DNA from: Cohnella sp. GbtcB17
GTDB taxonomy: Bacteria > Bacillota > Bacilli > Paenibacillales > Paenibacillaceae
Assembly: GCF_019091135.1 (NCBI RefSeq)
Contig: NZ_JAGXJW010000020.1
Coordinates: forward strand, 1 to 63,334
Length of the DNA: 63,334 nt
Direction of reading: 5' to 3'
Below, piece after piece: positions 41,993-51,295 of this stretch. The first letter of the stretch is position 1. Every line of letters begins with the position of its first letter. The notes under the pieces are model-generated. The model saw only the letters and a list, made by a program, of their open reading frames with translations. It ran no database searches and was not told where the DNA came from. Made by a program: the position numbers and the translations under genes.

Positions 41993-42988
41993 ATGAAAGC
42001 GGAAGCGGTTGTATTTACCGACGTCAGACAAGTTCGTTATATGGAGGTCGAGGTTCCCGAGCTTGGACCCGAGGACGTATGCGTAGAGCTGGAATACTCG
42101 TGGATCAGCAACGGCACCGAATCGTCCTTTCTGTACGGGGAGCGAATCAGCGGAGAGCAGGTGACGCGACCGGGCGATCCGCTGCCGTTCCCGCAGGTCG
42201 CAGGCTATCAGAAGGTGGGCATTGTGCGCGGCATAGGCGACAAGGTCGAGGGTCTTGGCATAGGCGACCGCGTATTCGCTTCGATTAGCCAAGTCGAAGG
42301 GATGAAGTTCTCGACGGGCGGCCATATCAACCCGTCGATCACCCATCGGAGCCAGGTTTGGAAGCTGCCGGAGGGGGAGGACCCGCTCGCATACAGCGGG
42401 CTCGTCCTGGCTCAGGTCGGCTACAACTGCGGAATTCGGCCGGCGGTCTCGGCAGGAGATACGGCCGTCGTCATCGGCGACGGGATGGTGGGACAATGGG
42501 CGGCCCAGACGCTGGCTCATCGCGGCGCCAAGGTAACCGTACTCGGCCGGCATGAGGAGCGTCTCCGGCTGCTGCCTGCGGACATCTCCGCGTTTAATTT
42601 GAAGGAAAACCGGATAGAGGATTGGCTCGGCGAACGTTCGGACATCGCCGTCGTCGTCGATTCCGTAGGCGCGATGGACACCTTCTGGAAGCTGAAGCCG
42701 GCCATGAAGCTGAACAGCCATCTCGTATCCGCCGGCTTCCTGGGCAGCAGCGGCACGATCGATATTCAGGAGCTCAGGGCCCAAGAGATAACGCTGCACT
42801 GCCCGTCCGGCTGGACGAAGGAGCGGATGGATGCGACGCTGGAGGGGATACGCGAAGGCTGGCTGCAGACGCTGCCGCTTATTACGCACCGATACCCCGC
42901 GCAGCGGGCGGAGGAAGCCTGGGCGCTCATCATGGAGAAGAAGGAATTTTTCCTCGGCGTTGTGTTGGACTGGAGGGCGCAGGCCTAA
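41993..42988 (+). CDS. MDR superfamily zinc-binding-type dehydrogenase
   Basis: 331 residues, ATG 41993 with GGAAGGAGGG upstream. The N-terminal GroES-like domain lacks a clear Cys/GHE zinc site (VELEYSWISNGTESSFLYG instead), while the nucleotide-binding VVIGDGMVGQWAAQTLAHRGAKVTVLG is intact. It is therefore a diverged member, and the reaction is uncertain. Pairing with the preceding dehydrogenase suggests two steps of one sugar or polyol pathway under the divergent AraC regulator. Confidence 0.78.
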   Translation: MKAEAVVFTDVRQVRYMEVEVPELGPEDVCVELEYSWISNGTESSFLYGERISGEQVTRPGDPLPFPQVAGYQKVGIVRGIGDKVEGLGIGDRVFASISQVEGMKFSTGGHINPSITHRSQVWKLPEGEDPLAYSGLVLAQVGYNCGIRPAVSAGDTAVVIGDGMVGQWAAQTLAHRGAKVTVLGRHEERLRLLPADISAFNLKENRIEDWLGERSDIAVVVDSVGAMDTFWKLKPAMKLNSHLVSAGFLGSSGTIDIQELRAQEITLHCPSGWTKERMDATLEGIREGWLQTLPLITHRYPAQRAEEAWALIMEKKEFFLGVVLDWRAQA

Positions 42989-43002
42989 GAGGGCAAGACA
43001 GA

Positions 43003-43056
43003 GCAAGGAAAGACAAGAGATGCATGTAGTACGCCGCTCTGCGCCGCTCTTATAAT
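43003..43056 (+). promoter_or_regulatory. Promoter with conserved upstream block, copy 1
   Basis: TATAAT (43051-43056) is preceded by GCAAGGAAAG (43003) and ATGCATGTAGT (43020-43030). The same block, GCAAcGAAAG...ATGCgcGTAGT, stands at the identical distance of 48 bases before TATAAT at 48567. No good -35 is present at either site, as expected for activator-dependent promoters. The AraC-type response regulator at 47136 is the likely activator. Confidence 0.65.
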
Positions 43057-43095
43057 AAGGGCATAAACGGGCTTGCGGACCGGAGGGGCATCGAT

Positions 43096-44328
43096 ATGAA
43101 GCGGCAGACGAAGCTGGAGATCGGCTTGTGGGTAAGTCCGCCCGTGGAGGAGATTACGGACGAGAGGTACCGCGAAATTCGCGAGGCCGGCTTCACGTTC
43201 GTGATCGGGCTGCTCGAGATGGAAACAGGCGGAGATCGGGCGGTTGAACGGGCACTGGACGCGGCGGCGGCCAACGGCCTGCAATATATCGTTCACGATC
43301 CCGGTTTGAAGGCGATGCCGCTGGACGAACGGAAGCGTATTCGAGCGCGGATCAGGCAGTTTGCATCCCATCCCGCCTATATGGGGCATCTGCTGAAGGA
43401 TGAGCCTTCGGCAAGCCAAATCGCCGGTCTGGCAGCCTTGAAGGAGCAGTACGAGCTGGCAGCGCCGAACGGCATGGCCTACGTTAATCTATATCCCAGC
43501 CACGCGGCCGCGGAGCTGCTTGGCGACGCCTATCCGAACTATGTGGAACGCTATTTGAGCCTGGCGAAGCCGGACATCTTGACCTACGACCACTATCCGT
43601 TCCTGACGGACAACTCGATCTTCAAGGGCGATCGGGAGACAGCGGATTATTACTATAATCTGGAGCTCATGCGAGAGGCTTCGCTGCGCTATGAGGTGCC
43701 CTTCTGGCTGTTTATTCAGACGCTGGCCTTTAACGGCACGCATCGCGACCCCGTATATGCGGAGATTCGCTGGCAGGTGTACACGAGTCTTGCATTCGGA
43801 GTAAAAGGCATTCAATATTTTACGTATTGGACGCCGCCCGACAGTCACGAAACGTTCGGCGATGCGATGATCGACCGCAAAGGCCGGCGCACCAGGCACT
43901 ACGACGAAGTTAAAGCCGTGAACGAAGAGATTGCGGCGCTTGGACCCGTCCTCATGCGACTTCGTTCCGTCGGCGTCGTCGCAAGCGGCGAGAGCCTTCC
44001 GAGGCTGCCTCCTTCCAGCGACGGGCAGGGTCCGGTCGCGCGGCTGTCGGGCGATCCTGCTCTTATGGGCTGCTTTGTGGACGAAGCAGGGGATTACGCT
44101 TATATGCTCGTCAACCGAAGCTACGAGGAGGATGCGGAAGCGAGGCTGGCGATCGAAACGGACGCGCCGTGCAACATCGAAATTTGGGAGGACGGGGAGA
44201 CGTCGACGCAGGCGCTTGCCGCTGGCTCGGCAACCCTTCGTATCCGCCTTCAGCCCGGACAAGGCAAGCTGCTTCAATTCAAAGGGTCGGGGAGGCCGTC
44301 ATCGCGTGACGAAGAGACAAACGTTTGA
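43096..44328 (+). CDS. Cytoplasmic TIM-barrel glycoside hydrolase-like protein
   Basis: 410 residues without a signal peptide; GGAGGGG precedes ATG 43096. A TIM barrel is suggested by FTFVIGLLEM, IVHDPGL, YMGHLLKDEPSA with a candidate catalytic Glu on strand 4, DILTYDHYPFL, FWLFIQTLAF and IQYFTYWTPP. A small beta domain ends the protein. It resembles the secreted protein at 52204 over the barrel (DHYPF, FWxxIQ, IYTNLAYGAKG-type segments). A GH42-like or related enzyme acting on imported saccharides is likely; the family is not certain. Confidence 0.75.
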   Translation: MKRQTKLEIGLWVSPPVEEITDERYREIREAGFTFVIGLLEMETGGDRAVERALDAAAANGLQYIVHDPGLKAMPLDERKRIRARIRQFASHPAYMGHLLKDEPSASQIAGLAALKEQYELAAPNGMAYVNLYPSHAAAELLGDAYPNYVERYLSLAKPDILTYDHYPFLTDNSIFKGDRETADYYYNLELMREASLRYEVPFWLFIQTLAFNGTHRDPVYAEIRWQVYTSLAFGVKGIQYFTYWTPPDSHETFGDAMIDRKGRRTRHYDEVKAVNEEIAALGPVLMRLRSVGVVASGESLPRLPPSSDGQGPVARLSGDPALMGCFVDEAGDYAYMLVNRSYEEDAEARLAIETDAPCNIEIWEDGETSTQALAAGSATLRIRLQPGQGKLLQFKGSGRPSSRDEETNV

Positions 44329-45310
44329 AGCCTTTGTATGGACCAATGAGGACCCGCTGCCTTTCAGATACCGGCCGTTGCCCCATGAGAGCGTGATCGT
44401 GAGCAGCCATGCCGACAGCGGGCATCCCGATCGTACGGTCTATCGGAAGGGCATCGATTATACCGTCGATTACGAGAAGGGTTTGATTCGACGTACGAAG
44501 GACAGCCGAATTGCCGACTGGGCCCGGCATCCGCTGTACGGCATCGCGGGCTTCAATCACAACCTGTTCGACGATTACAGCAATCGGGACTATACGGCGT
44601 ATGCAGCTTACAGCTATGCCGGGGAGGAGGCGGAGCGGCCGCCTGTCTCCGAGCGCCCCGAAGGCGCGTTGGAGCGCTGGCTGAACAAGCTGCGGCAGGG
44701 CGAGCCGACCCTGTATGTCGTCTACGGCGACAGCATCAGCGTGGGCGGAGAAGCGAGCAGCGAGCGATTTGCTTATTTCCACCGTTTCGCAGAGCGAGCC
44801 CGGGACTTGTATCCCCAAGGGGAAATAAAGGTCGTTAATCGTGCGATCGGCGGGGAGACGAGCGAGGGCGGCTTGGAGCGGATCGAAGCGGATGTCGTTC
44901 GGCTGCAGCCGGATCTGGTCACGATCGGCTACGGGATGAACGATCAGAATAAGTATGAGACGGGAAACGGCGTGCCGCTGGACGATTACGAGCGCAACAT
45001 GCGCAGCATGATCCGGGCGATCAGGCAGGGGACGTCAAGCGATATTGTGCTGGTGACGCCGTGCGAGCCGAATCCGCTGTGGCAGCATACAAGCGGCACG
45101 ATTCACGAATACGCCGACGCGATTCGGCGATTGGGCGCCGAATACGGGCTGTCCGTGGCGGACGCCCACGCCTTGTGGGTCGCAGAGCTGGCGGCGGGCA
45201 AGACCCCGGAAAGTCTTCTTCTTAACAATATTAATCATCCGAACGATTATGGGCACGACATCTATTACAGGGCTTTTGCCGAGCTGCTCCAATCGCCGGG
45301 AAGCGAATGA
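44306..45310 (+). CDS. SGNH/GDSL hydrolase (carbohydrate esterase-like)
   Basis: 334 residues from GTG 44306, with GGGGAGG upstream, overlapping the preceding gene by 23 bases. An N-terminal beta domain (1-120) precedes the SGNH domain: VVYGDSISVGGEAS (nucleophile Ser), NRAIGGETSEGGL (Gly), TIGYGMNDQNK (Asn) and LLNNINHPNDYGHDIY (Asp/His pair). These enzymes remove acetyl or other acyl groups from sugars. Coupling to the hydrolase gene suggests joint work on an acylated polysaccharide. Confidence 0.85.
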   Translation: MTKRQTFEAFVWTNEDPLPFRYRPLPHESVIVSSHADSGHPDRTVYRKGIDYTVDYEKGLIRRTKDSRIADWARHPLYGIAGFNHNLFDDYSNRDYTAYAAYSYAGEEAERPPVSERPEGALERWLNKLRQGEPTLYVVYGDSISVGGEASSERFAYFHRFAERARDLYPQGEIKVVNRAIGGETSEGGLERIEADVVRLQPDLVTIGYGMNDQNKYETGNGVPLDDYERNMRSMIRAIRQGTSSDIVLVTPCEPNPLWQHTSGTIHEYADAIRRLGAEYGLSVADAHALWVAELAAGKTPESLLLNNINHPNDYGHDIYYRAFAELLQSPGSE

Positions 45311-45394
45311 ACGGGAATAAGAAAATAGGAAAAATTGGGAGCCTACAACAGGTTCCCTGTTTGCGTTTTACGAAGAGAAGGGCGGCAGCTGGCG

Positions 45395-47143
45395 ATGAGA
45401 ATACGAAGATTTATTCGAAGCAGCTCTATTTTCCCTAAGCTGGTGCTCACCTTTATAGCAGTGATTACCCCCTTGTTCACCTTGAGCCTGATCTTCAACG
45501 AGTTGGCTAAGCAGGAGGTGAAGACCCAAGTGTCTGAAGTGATGAAGGCGCGAATCCATTACGAGATGAAAGGCCTGGAGCAAGAATTCGAACGCATGAG
45601 CACGACACAGCAGCAAATGATTAACGATCGGGACTTGCTCGAGATCAGCGGACAGACGAATATTATGTCCGACTATCAGCGAACCGAGACGATTAATCGG
45701 ATCGTGGAGAAGCTGAAGATCATGAAGGATTCAAGCGGCCTGATCGGGGAAGTCGGCGTCTATATTCCCGCGATACAGCGGGTCATATCGACCAGAGCCG
45801 TAGAACAGGACGCTGCGGCGATTAAAGAGAAGAAAGAAATTGCGGAAGCCATCTATGAGGGCGGCTACCCGCTTACGATATGGAAGGACAGAATGTTCAT
45901 CACGCTTTCCTTTCCGCATACGAGCAGCTTTCAGACAAGCCCTCCGCTGTTCGTGCATCAAATCGAGATTTCGATAGCGGGCCTGTCGCGCCGTCTCGGC
46001 CAAATATCCGAGGAGGGCGGAGCGTCGTTGTTCGTCGGGCGCTGGAAGATCGACACGGACAAGGACACACCCTTGGCGGACCGAATTCAGGCGGCATGGG
46101 AATCCCCGGCGGAAGCGGGCGTCGCTTCTTCGCGCACGGTGCCGATCGACGGGGTTACCTATATGGCCTTTTACGAAAAGTCGCAGCAGCTCGACCTTGC
46201 GCTCACGACCTACATACCGGAAAATGTTCTGCTTGGCAAATTCGAGACTTATCGGATGTGGTTCTGGCTGCTTATCGCCTGCTCGCTGATCGTGATCCTC
46301 GCTTTTTCATATGGGCTCTACTTGTTGATCCAACGGCCGCTGTCGCAGCTTGTCCGACAGTTCCGAAGCGTCGAGGACGGCCATTTCCATACGACGGTGA
46401 AGCGGGAGCGCAACGACGAATTCGGCTATTTGTTCAACCGATTCGATCGAACGGTCAAGCGATTGAAGCAGCTGATCGACGAGTTGTATGTTCAGAAGAT
46501 CAGGCTTCAGCAATCCGAGCTCAAGCAACTGCAGGCGCAAATCTCCCCTCATTTCCTTTACAACAGCTTTTTCACGCTGCATCAACTAATCAAATCGTAC
46601 GACAACGACAAAGCCGAGCTCGTAGCCCGCAATCTGGGCGAATACTTTCAATACATTACGCGCAGCGGCATGGACGAGGTGCCCTTGGAATCGGAGGTCA
46701 ACCACGTACGTGCCTACATGGAAATCCAAAATCTGCGATTTTCCAACCGGATTGAGATTCAAATGGACCCGCTGCCCGACGGTTTCAAGCAAATATGCGT
46801 TCCCCGCCTTATTTTGCAGCCTATCATAGAGAACGCTTACCACTACGGAGTTGGAAATGCCGTATCCGACGGGCAGCTTCATGTGCGGTTCACAAGCGAA
46901 GCGGAGAGGATCGCCATTAAGGTCGAGGACAACGGTCCCGGGATGGATGCCGCCTCGCTGCAAAATATTCAGACAAGACTGGCGGGCCATGGAGAAGGCG
47001 AATATACAGGCATGCTTAACGTTCACAGGCGCCTTCAGCTAAAGTTCGGGCCGTCCGCCGGCATTGAACTGTTCCCCACGGCTCCGCACGGGCTGACGGT
47101 CGTTATTCATATTCCGCATCGAAAGGAGCAGGACCATGCATAG
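45395..47143 (+). CDS. YesM-type sensor histidine kinase
   Basis: 582 residues. Two membrane segments (about 11-33 and 290-312) frame an extracellular sensor domain of some 255 residues. A HAMP linker, the His_kinase domain with the phosphoacceptor in SPHFLYNSFFTLHQLI and an ATPase domain (QPIIENAYHYGVG, KVEDNGPGM) follow. Such kinases control sugar ABC importers. The response regulator gene overlaps its end by 8 bases. Confidence 0.92.
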   Translation: MRIRRFIRSSSIFPKLVLTFIAVITPLFTLSLIFNELAKQEVKTQVSEVMKARIHYEMKGLEQEFERMSTTQQQMINDRDLLEISGQTNIMSDYQRTETINRIVEKLKIMKDSSGLIGEVGVYIPAIQRVISTRAVEQDAAAIKEKKEIAEAIYEGGYPLTIWKDRMFITLSFPHTSSFQTSPPLFVHQIEISIAGLSRRLGQISEEGGASLFVGRWKIDTDKDTPLADRIQAAWESPAEAGVASSRTVPIDGVTYMAFYEKSQQLDLALTTYIPENVLLGKFETYRMWFWLLIACSLIVILAFSYGLYLLIQRPLSQLVRQFRSVEDGHFHTTVKRERNDEFGYLFNRFDRTVKRLKQLIDELYVQKIRLQQSELKQLQAQISPHFLYNSFFTLHQLIKSYDNDKAELVARNLGEYFQYITRSGMDEVPLESEVNHVRAYMEIQNLRFSNRIEIQMDPLPDGFKQICVPRLILQPIIENAYHYGVGNAVSDGQLHVRFTSEAERIAIKVEDNGPGMDAASLQNIQTRLAGHGEGEYTGMLNVHRRLQLKFGPSAGIELFPTAPHGLTVVIHIPHRKEQDHA

Positions 47144-48485
47144 ACTGCTGATCGTCGACGATGAACCGATTATCGTGAACAGTATCTTTCAATTGCTGCA
47201 GCAAGCTGCTCACCTGGAGCTGGAGTTCTATCGCGCTTATAACGCCTTTGAGGCGCTGGAACAGCTGCGGAAAACGAGAATCGATCTGGTTCTGTCGGAT
47301 ATTCGGATGCCTGGCATGGACGGCCTGGAGCTGCAGAAGCGAATTGCAGCGACATGGCCTTACTGCAAGCTGATCTTCTTGACGGGCTTCAATGAAGTGT
47401 CGTATATGCAGGAAGCCATTCGGGCCGGGGGCATCGTCGATTACTTGTTGAAAAACGAGGACGACACGTTGATCGTCAAAGCCGTGGAGAGGGCGATTGC
47501 CGCCATCGAGCGGCAGGAAGGGCTGATGGACCGCGTCCAGGCTGCGAATGCGAAGTATGAAGCGGCCCTCTCCCTCTTGCAGCGGAACGCTTTGTTCGAG
47601 ACGGAGGGAGTCACGCCGGCACGGCGGCAGCATGCCCTGCGGCAGGCGGATATCCCGCTGCGTGCGGACGCTCCGATCTGGGTGATGACGGGCCGCATTG
47701 ACGAGTGGAAGCATGAGCGGAATGAATCGGACAAAGAGCTGCTTCGGTACGCTTGCAAAAATATGATGAAGGAATATCTGGACCCTACTGCCTGTTGGGC
47801 GGCGGTCGAATACAAGCCGGACTGTCTGGCCTGGATCGTTCAACCCAGAGAGATCGGGGAGATCGGGGAGCGAGCCTCGGAGGCAACGATGAGGCAGGCG
47901 TGGACTTATCTGCTCGCCAGAATGTCCAGCATTGCCGAAGCGGCCCAGGAGGCATGCCGCAAGTGGCTGCAGCTGCCGATATCTTTTGCGCTAAGCCGCT
48001 CCGCTTGCGAGTGGGGGGAACTGAAGGAGCGCGTGGCACGATTGGACGGGCTTCTTGGACGCAAGGAGTTCAGCGGAGCCGAGTGGTTGATCCAGGAACC
48101 GGAGAGCGGCAGCGGGAGGGACGAGCGAGAGCAGGAAGGCATTCCGGCGGAGGATGCCGGGGGGCAAGCCCCCCGCATGATCCGCATCGTTCAGCGCTAT
48201 ATCCACGAACACCTGGATCAGGAGCTGTCCCTGACGTCGCTCGCGGCGCTTGTCCACCACAGCCCTACTTATCTGTCGAGATTGTACAAGCGGCTGACTG
48301 GCATCACGCTGTTCGAATATATCACGGAGCAAAAAATGACGCTTGCCAGGCGGCTGCTCACAGAGAGCGCGCTGAAAATCCATGAGATCGCATCGGCCGT
48401 CGGCTATGAATCGGCACCTCATTTTACGAGATCGTTCAAGAAATACGAGGGTTGCACGCCGCAGGAATACAGAGAGCGCGGCTAG
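47136..48485 (+). CDS. YesN-type AraC response regulator
   Basis: 449 residues. The receiver domain has DDEP, the phosphoacceptor Asp in IDLVLSDIRMPGMDGLEL and Lys in YLLKNED. A helical linker follows, and the C terminus is an AraC HTH pair (LTSLAALVHHSPTYLSRLYKRLTG and IHEIASAVGYESAPHFTRSFKKYEGCTPQEY). It probably activates the two promoters with the shared block at 43003 and 48519. Confidence 0.92.
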   Translation: MHRLLIVDDEPIIVNSIFQLLQQAAHLELEFYRAYNAFEALEQLRKTRIDLVLSDIRMPGMDGLELQKRIAATWPYCKLIFLTGFNEVSYMQEAIRAGGIVDYLLKNEDDTLIVKAVERAIAAIERQEGLMDRVQAANAKYEAALSLLQRNALFETEGVTPARRQHALRQADIPLRADAPIWVMTGRIDEWKHERNESDKELLRYACKNMMKEYLDPTACWAAVEYKPDCLAWIVQPREIGEIGERASEATMRQAWTYLLARMSSIAEAAQEACRKWLQLPISFALSRSACEWGELKERVARLDGLLGRKEFSGAEWLIQEPESGSGRDEREQEGIPAEDAGGQAPRMIRIVQRYIHEHLDQELSLTSLAALVHHSPTYLSRLYKRLTGITLFEYITEQKMTLARRLLTESALKIHEIASAVGYESAPHFTRSFKKYEGCTPQEYRERG

Positions 48486-48518
48486 CCGCGGGCCGCTGCC
48501 GGAAGAAGGCAACAGAGC

Positions 48519-48572
48519 GCAACGAAAGGCAACATATGCGCGTAGTGGGGCCGGAAACGCCCAATCTATAAT
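48519..48572 (+). promoter_or_regulatory. Promoter with conserved upstream block, copy 2
   Basis: TATAAT (48567-48572) is preceded by GCAACGAAAG (48519) and ATGCGCGTAGT (48536-48546) at the same 48-base distance as in copy 1. It drives the importer genes from 48614 on. Confidence 0.65.
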
Positions 48573-48613
48573 GAAGGAGCAGCATCAGAATGAGCCGGGG
48601 AGGACTTGCATTT

Positions 48614-50305
48614 ATGATGAAAAAAAGCAATCGTTCGTTGTCCATGGCATCGCTGGCTATCTTATTGTTTGCGCTTGCAGCCTGCGGCAACGACGACAAT
48701 TCGGGCGCAGCGACGCCTGCGGCGACGACGCTGTCGGCGACGGGCAGCGAAGCACCCGCTTCCAGCGAGGCAGCGGCCGACCCGATGGGGAAGTATGACC
48801 CGCCGATCGAAGTAACGGCGGTTCGTTCCGTGCTGTCCACCTTCAAGTTCGAGAACGGAGACACGATCGAGAACAACGGCTGGACGAAGCTGTACGAGAA
48901 GGAGCTCGGCATCAAGCTGAAGTATTTGTGGGCGGTCGATGCGAGCCAGTACGATCAGAAGCTGAATGTCATGATGACGACGGGGAAACTGCCGGATATT
49001 ATGCCGGTATCCGGCTCGAAGTTGAAGCAACTGTATGATGCGGGACAGCTGGAGGACTTGACGGGTGTGCTCGAAAAGTACGGCTCCGAGAAAACGAAGG
49101 AGCTGCTGAACAAGGATGGCGGCCAGGCGCTTAGCTCGGCGACCTTCAAGGGCCAACTGGTCGGACTTCCGCTCAATCCCGGCTCGACGGATACGGCATC
49201 GCTGCTGTGGATTCGGGCGGATTGGCTGAAAAAGCTGAATCTCGCGGAGCCGAAGACGATGGACGATGTGCTGAAAATTGCAGAAGCCTTTGCGAAGCGG
49301 GACCCGGCCGGCAACGGCAAGAACGACACCTACGGACTTGGGCTGTCCAAAGATCTGTACGGCCTGTTCGCCGGCATGGAGGGCTTTTTCAACGGATTCC
49401 ACGCGTACCCGACGAGCTGGGTCAAAGACACTTCGGGCAAATTGGCGTACGGCAGCATTCAGCCTGAGATGAAGCCGGCGCTCGTTAAGCTGCAGGAGCT
49501 GTATAAAAATGGCGGAATCGATGTCGAGTTCGGCGTCAAAAGCGCCGATCAATTGATTCAGGATGTCAACTCCGGCAAGCTGGGCATGCTTTACGGGGCT
49601 CACTACATGCCTCTGCTGTTCCAGGAGGGCAAGAACAACAATCCGGACATGGACCTGCGTCCGTATCGGCTGCCGTCCTTCGACGACCAGCCGGCGGCGC
49701 CGCAAACGTCCTTCAGCGTCACCGAGTATTATGTCGTCCGCAAGGGCGCCGAGCATCCGGAGGCTGCGGTTAAGCTGCTGAATGCCTTCAATACGGTATG
49801 GCCGAAGGAGCAATATCCGTCCGAAGAGATCGGCGTCAACGGTTCGATCGAGAAGTGGCAATATGCGCTTCTTAGAGGCACGAATCCGACGGCAAACCTG
49901 GACAGCTATAAGCGTCTGAAGGAAGCGCTCGAGAAGAAGGACGACTCGGTGCTCGATCACACGACGGGACAGCCGTTTATTTACAAGACGATCAACGAGT
50001 ACCAGGCGGGCGACAAGGCGGGCTGGGGCTATGCGCTCGTGTTCGGGCCGGGAGGCTCTCAAGAGCTGCTGGCGGCGTATAACGCGAACAACGGCTTCAA
50101 GCCGACGGAGTTCCAGTCGACGCCGACCGAGGTGATGTCCCAGAAACTGGCCACGCTGAACAAGCTGGAGCTGGAGACTTTGACCAAGATTATTATGGGC
50201 TCGGCTCCCGTCGATTCTTTCGACGAGTTTGTAGCCAACTGGAAGAAGCTCGGCGGAGATGTCATTACGGATGAAGTGGCGAACTGGAGCGCGAGCAAGC
50301 AATAG
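48614..50305 (+). CDS. Extracellular solute-binding lipoprotein (LplA-type)
   Basis: 563 residues from ATG 48614; ATG 48590, which follows GAAGGAG, is an alternative start. A lipoprotein signal ends in ALAAC, with the Cys near residue 20. A Thr/Ala/Ser-rich linker is followed by a family 1 solute-binding fold (NNGWTKLYEKELGIKLKYLW, MTTGKLPDIMPVSG). It binds an oligosaccharide outside the cell and delivers it to the two permeases downstream. No ATPase gene is present; a shared MsmX-type ATPase elsewhere is usual for this class. Confidence 0.93.
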   Translation: MMKKSNRSLSMASLAILLFALAACGNDDNSGAATPAATTLSATGSEAPASSEAAADPMGKYDPPIEVTAVRSVLSTFKFENGDTIENNGWTKLYEKELGIKLKYLWAVDASQYDQKLNVMMTTGKLPDIMPVSGSKLKQLYDAGQLEDLTGVLEKYGSEKTKELLNKDGGQALSSATFKGQLVGLPLNPGSTDTASLLWIRADWLKKLNLAEPKTMDDVLKIAEAFAKRDPAGNGKNDTYGLGLSKDLYGLFAGMEGFFNGFHAYPTSWVKDTSGKLAYGSIQPEMKPALVKLQELYKNGGIDVEFGVKSADQLIQDVNSGKLGMLYGAHYMPLLFQEGKNNNPDMDLRPYRLPSFDDQPAAPQTSFSVTEYYVVRKGAEHPEAAVKLLNAFNTVWPKEQYPSEEIGVNGSIEKWQYALLRGTNPTANLDSYKRLKEALEKKDDSVLDHTTGQPFIYKTINEYQAGDKAGWGYALVFGPGGSQELLAAYNANNGFKPTEFQSTPTEVMSQKLATLNKLELETLTKIIMGSAPVDSFDEFVANWKKLGGDVITDEVANWSASKQ

Positions 50306-50317
50306 CGGCTATGACGG

Positions 50318-50344
50318 AGAACCGAGCTTGCTCGGTTCTTTCTC
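50318..50344 (+). terminator. Intercistronic hairpin between binding protein and permease
   Basis: AGAACCGAG and CTCGGTTCT form a 9-bp stem with loop CTTG, then TTCTCC. Such hairpins stabilise the binding-protein message and reduce permease expression. Confidence 0.7.
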
Positions 50345-50385
50345 CTCTAAGCCCGAGCAAGCCACTCGAAAGGAGAAGTCGGGAG

Positions 50386-51279
50386 ATGAAAAGTGTCAAA
50401 CGCGAATTCCCGCTGCATCTCATGCTGTTTCCCGGCATCGTCATCGTTTTTATCTACTGCTATATCCCGATGGCGGGTATTACGATCGCCTTCCAGCAGT
50501 TTATCCCAGTCAAAGGGCTGTTCGGCTCCGAGTGGATCGGCTGGGACAACTTCAAATATATGCTGGACATGCCGGACATTCGCGATATCGTCGGCAACAC
50601 GCTGCAAATCTCGGTCATGAAAATTATGGCTGGCCTGACCGTGCCGATCGTCATCGCCTTGCTGCTGAACGAGGTTCGCAGCCTGTTTTTCAAAAAAAGT
50701 TTTCAAACGTTGATCTATCTGCCGCATTTTTTATCCTGGATTATTTTGAGCGGTATTCTGATCGATATTTTATCGCCGTCGGAAGGGATCGTGAATCAGT
50801 TTCTCTCGTTATTCGGGATCAAGCCGATTTTCTTCCTGGGCAGCAACGCCTGGTTTCCCTTTACGCTGGTCGCGTCGGACGTATGGAAGGAATTCGGCTT
50901 CAGCACCATTGTCTACTTGGCGGCCATCACAGGCATTAATCCGACGCTCTACGAGGCGGCGGTTATGGATGGCGCGAATCGCTGGCGGCAAACCTGGCAT
51001 GTCACCTTACCCGGCATGGCGCCTGTCATCGTACTGCTGGCCACCTTGAGCTTGGGCAACGTTCTGAATGCAGGCTTCGAGCAAGTCTTTAATCTATACA
51101 GCCCGTCGGTCTATGAAAGCGGAGACATCCTGGATACACTGATCTATCGAATCGGCATTCAGGACGCGCAATACGGCGTGGCGACCGCCATCGGCCTGTT
51201 GAAGTCTCTCGTCTCGCTGGTCCTCATATCGACCTCTTATTTCCTGGCCTATCGGCTGGCCAATTACCGAATCTTTTAA
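50386..51279 (+). CDS. ABC transporter permease (LplB-type)
   Basis: 297 residues with six membrane segments. The EAA loop reads EAAVMDGANRWRQTWHVTLPG, which contacts the ATPase. The N terminus HLMLFPGIVIVFIYCYIPMAGITIAFQQF is typical of LplB permeases. GGAGAAG and GGGAG lie before the ATG. It pairs with the next gene as the transmembrane heterodimer. Confidence 0.94.
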   Translation: MKSVKREFPLHLMLFPGIVIVFIYCYIPMAGITIAFQQFIPVKGLFGSEWIGWDNFKYMLDMPDIRDIVGNTLQISVMKIMAGLTVPIVIALLLNEVRSLFFKKSFQTLIYLPHFLSWIILSGILIDILSPSEGIVNQFLSLFGIKPIFFLGSNAWFPFTLVASDVWKEFGFSTIVYLAAITGINPTLYEAAVMDGANRWRQTWHVTLPGMAPVIVLLATLSLGNVLNAGFEQVFNLYSPSVYESGDILDTLIYRIGIQDAQYGVATAIGLLKSLVSLVLISTSYFLAYRLANYRIF

Positions 51280-51295
51280 GGAAGGGAGGAAGGGC

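Noticed and set aside
43931..44305. N-terminal extension of the SGNH hydrolase inside the preceding gene
   Set aside because: It is a frame shadow of the 43096 gene; GTG 44306 has GGGGAGG upstream and begins the homologous part.
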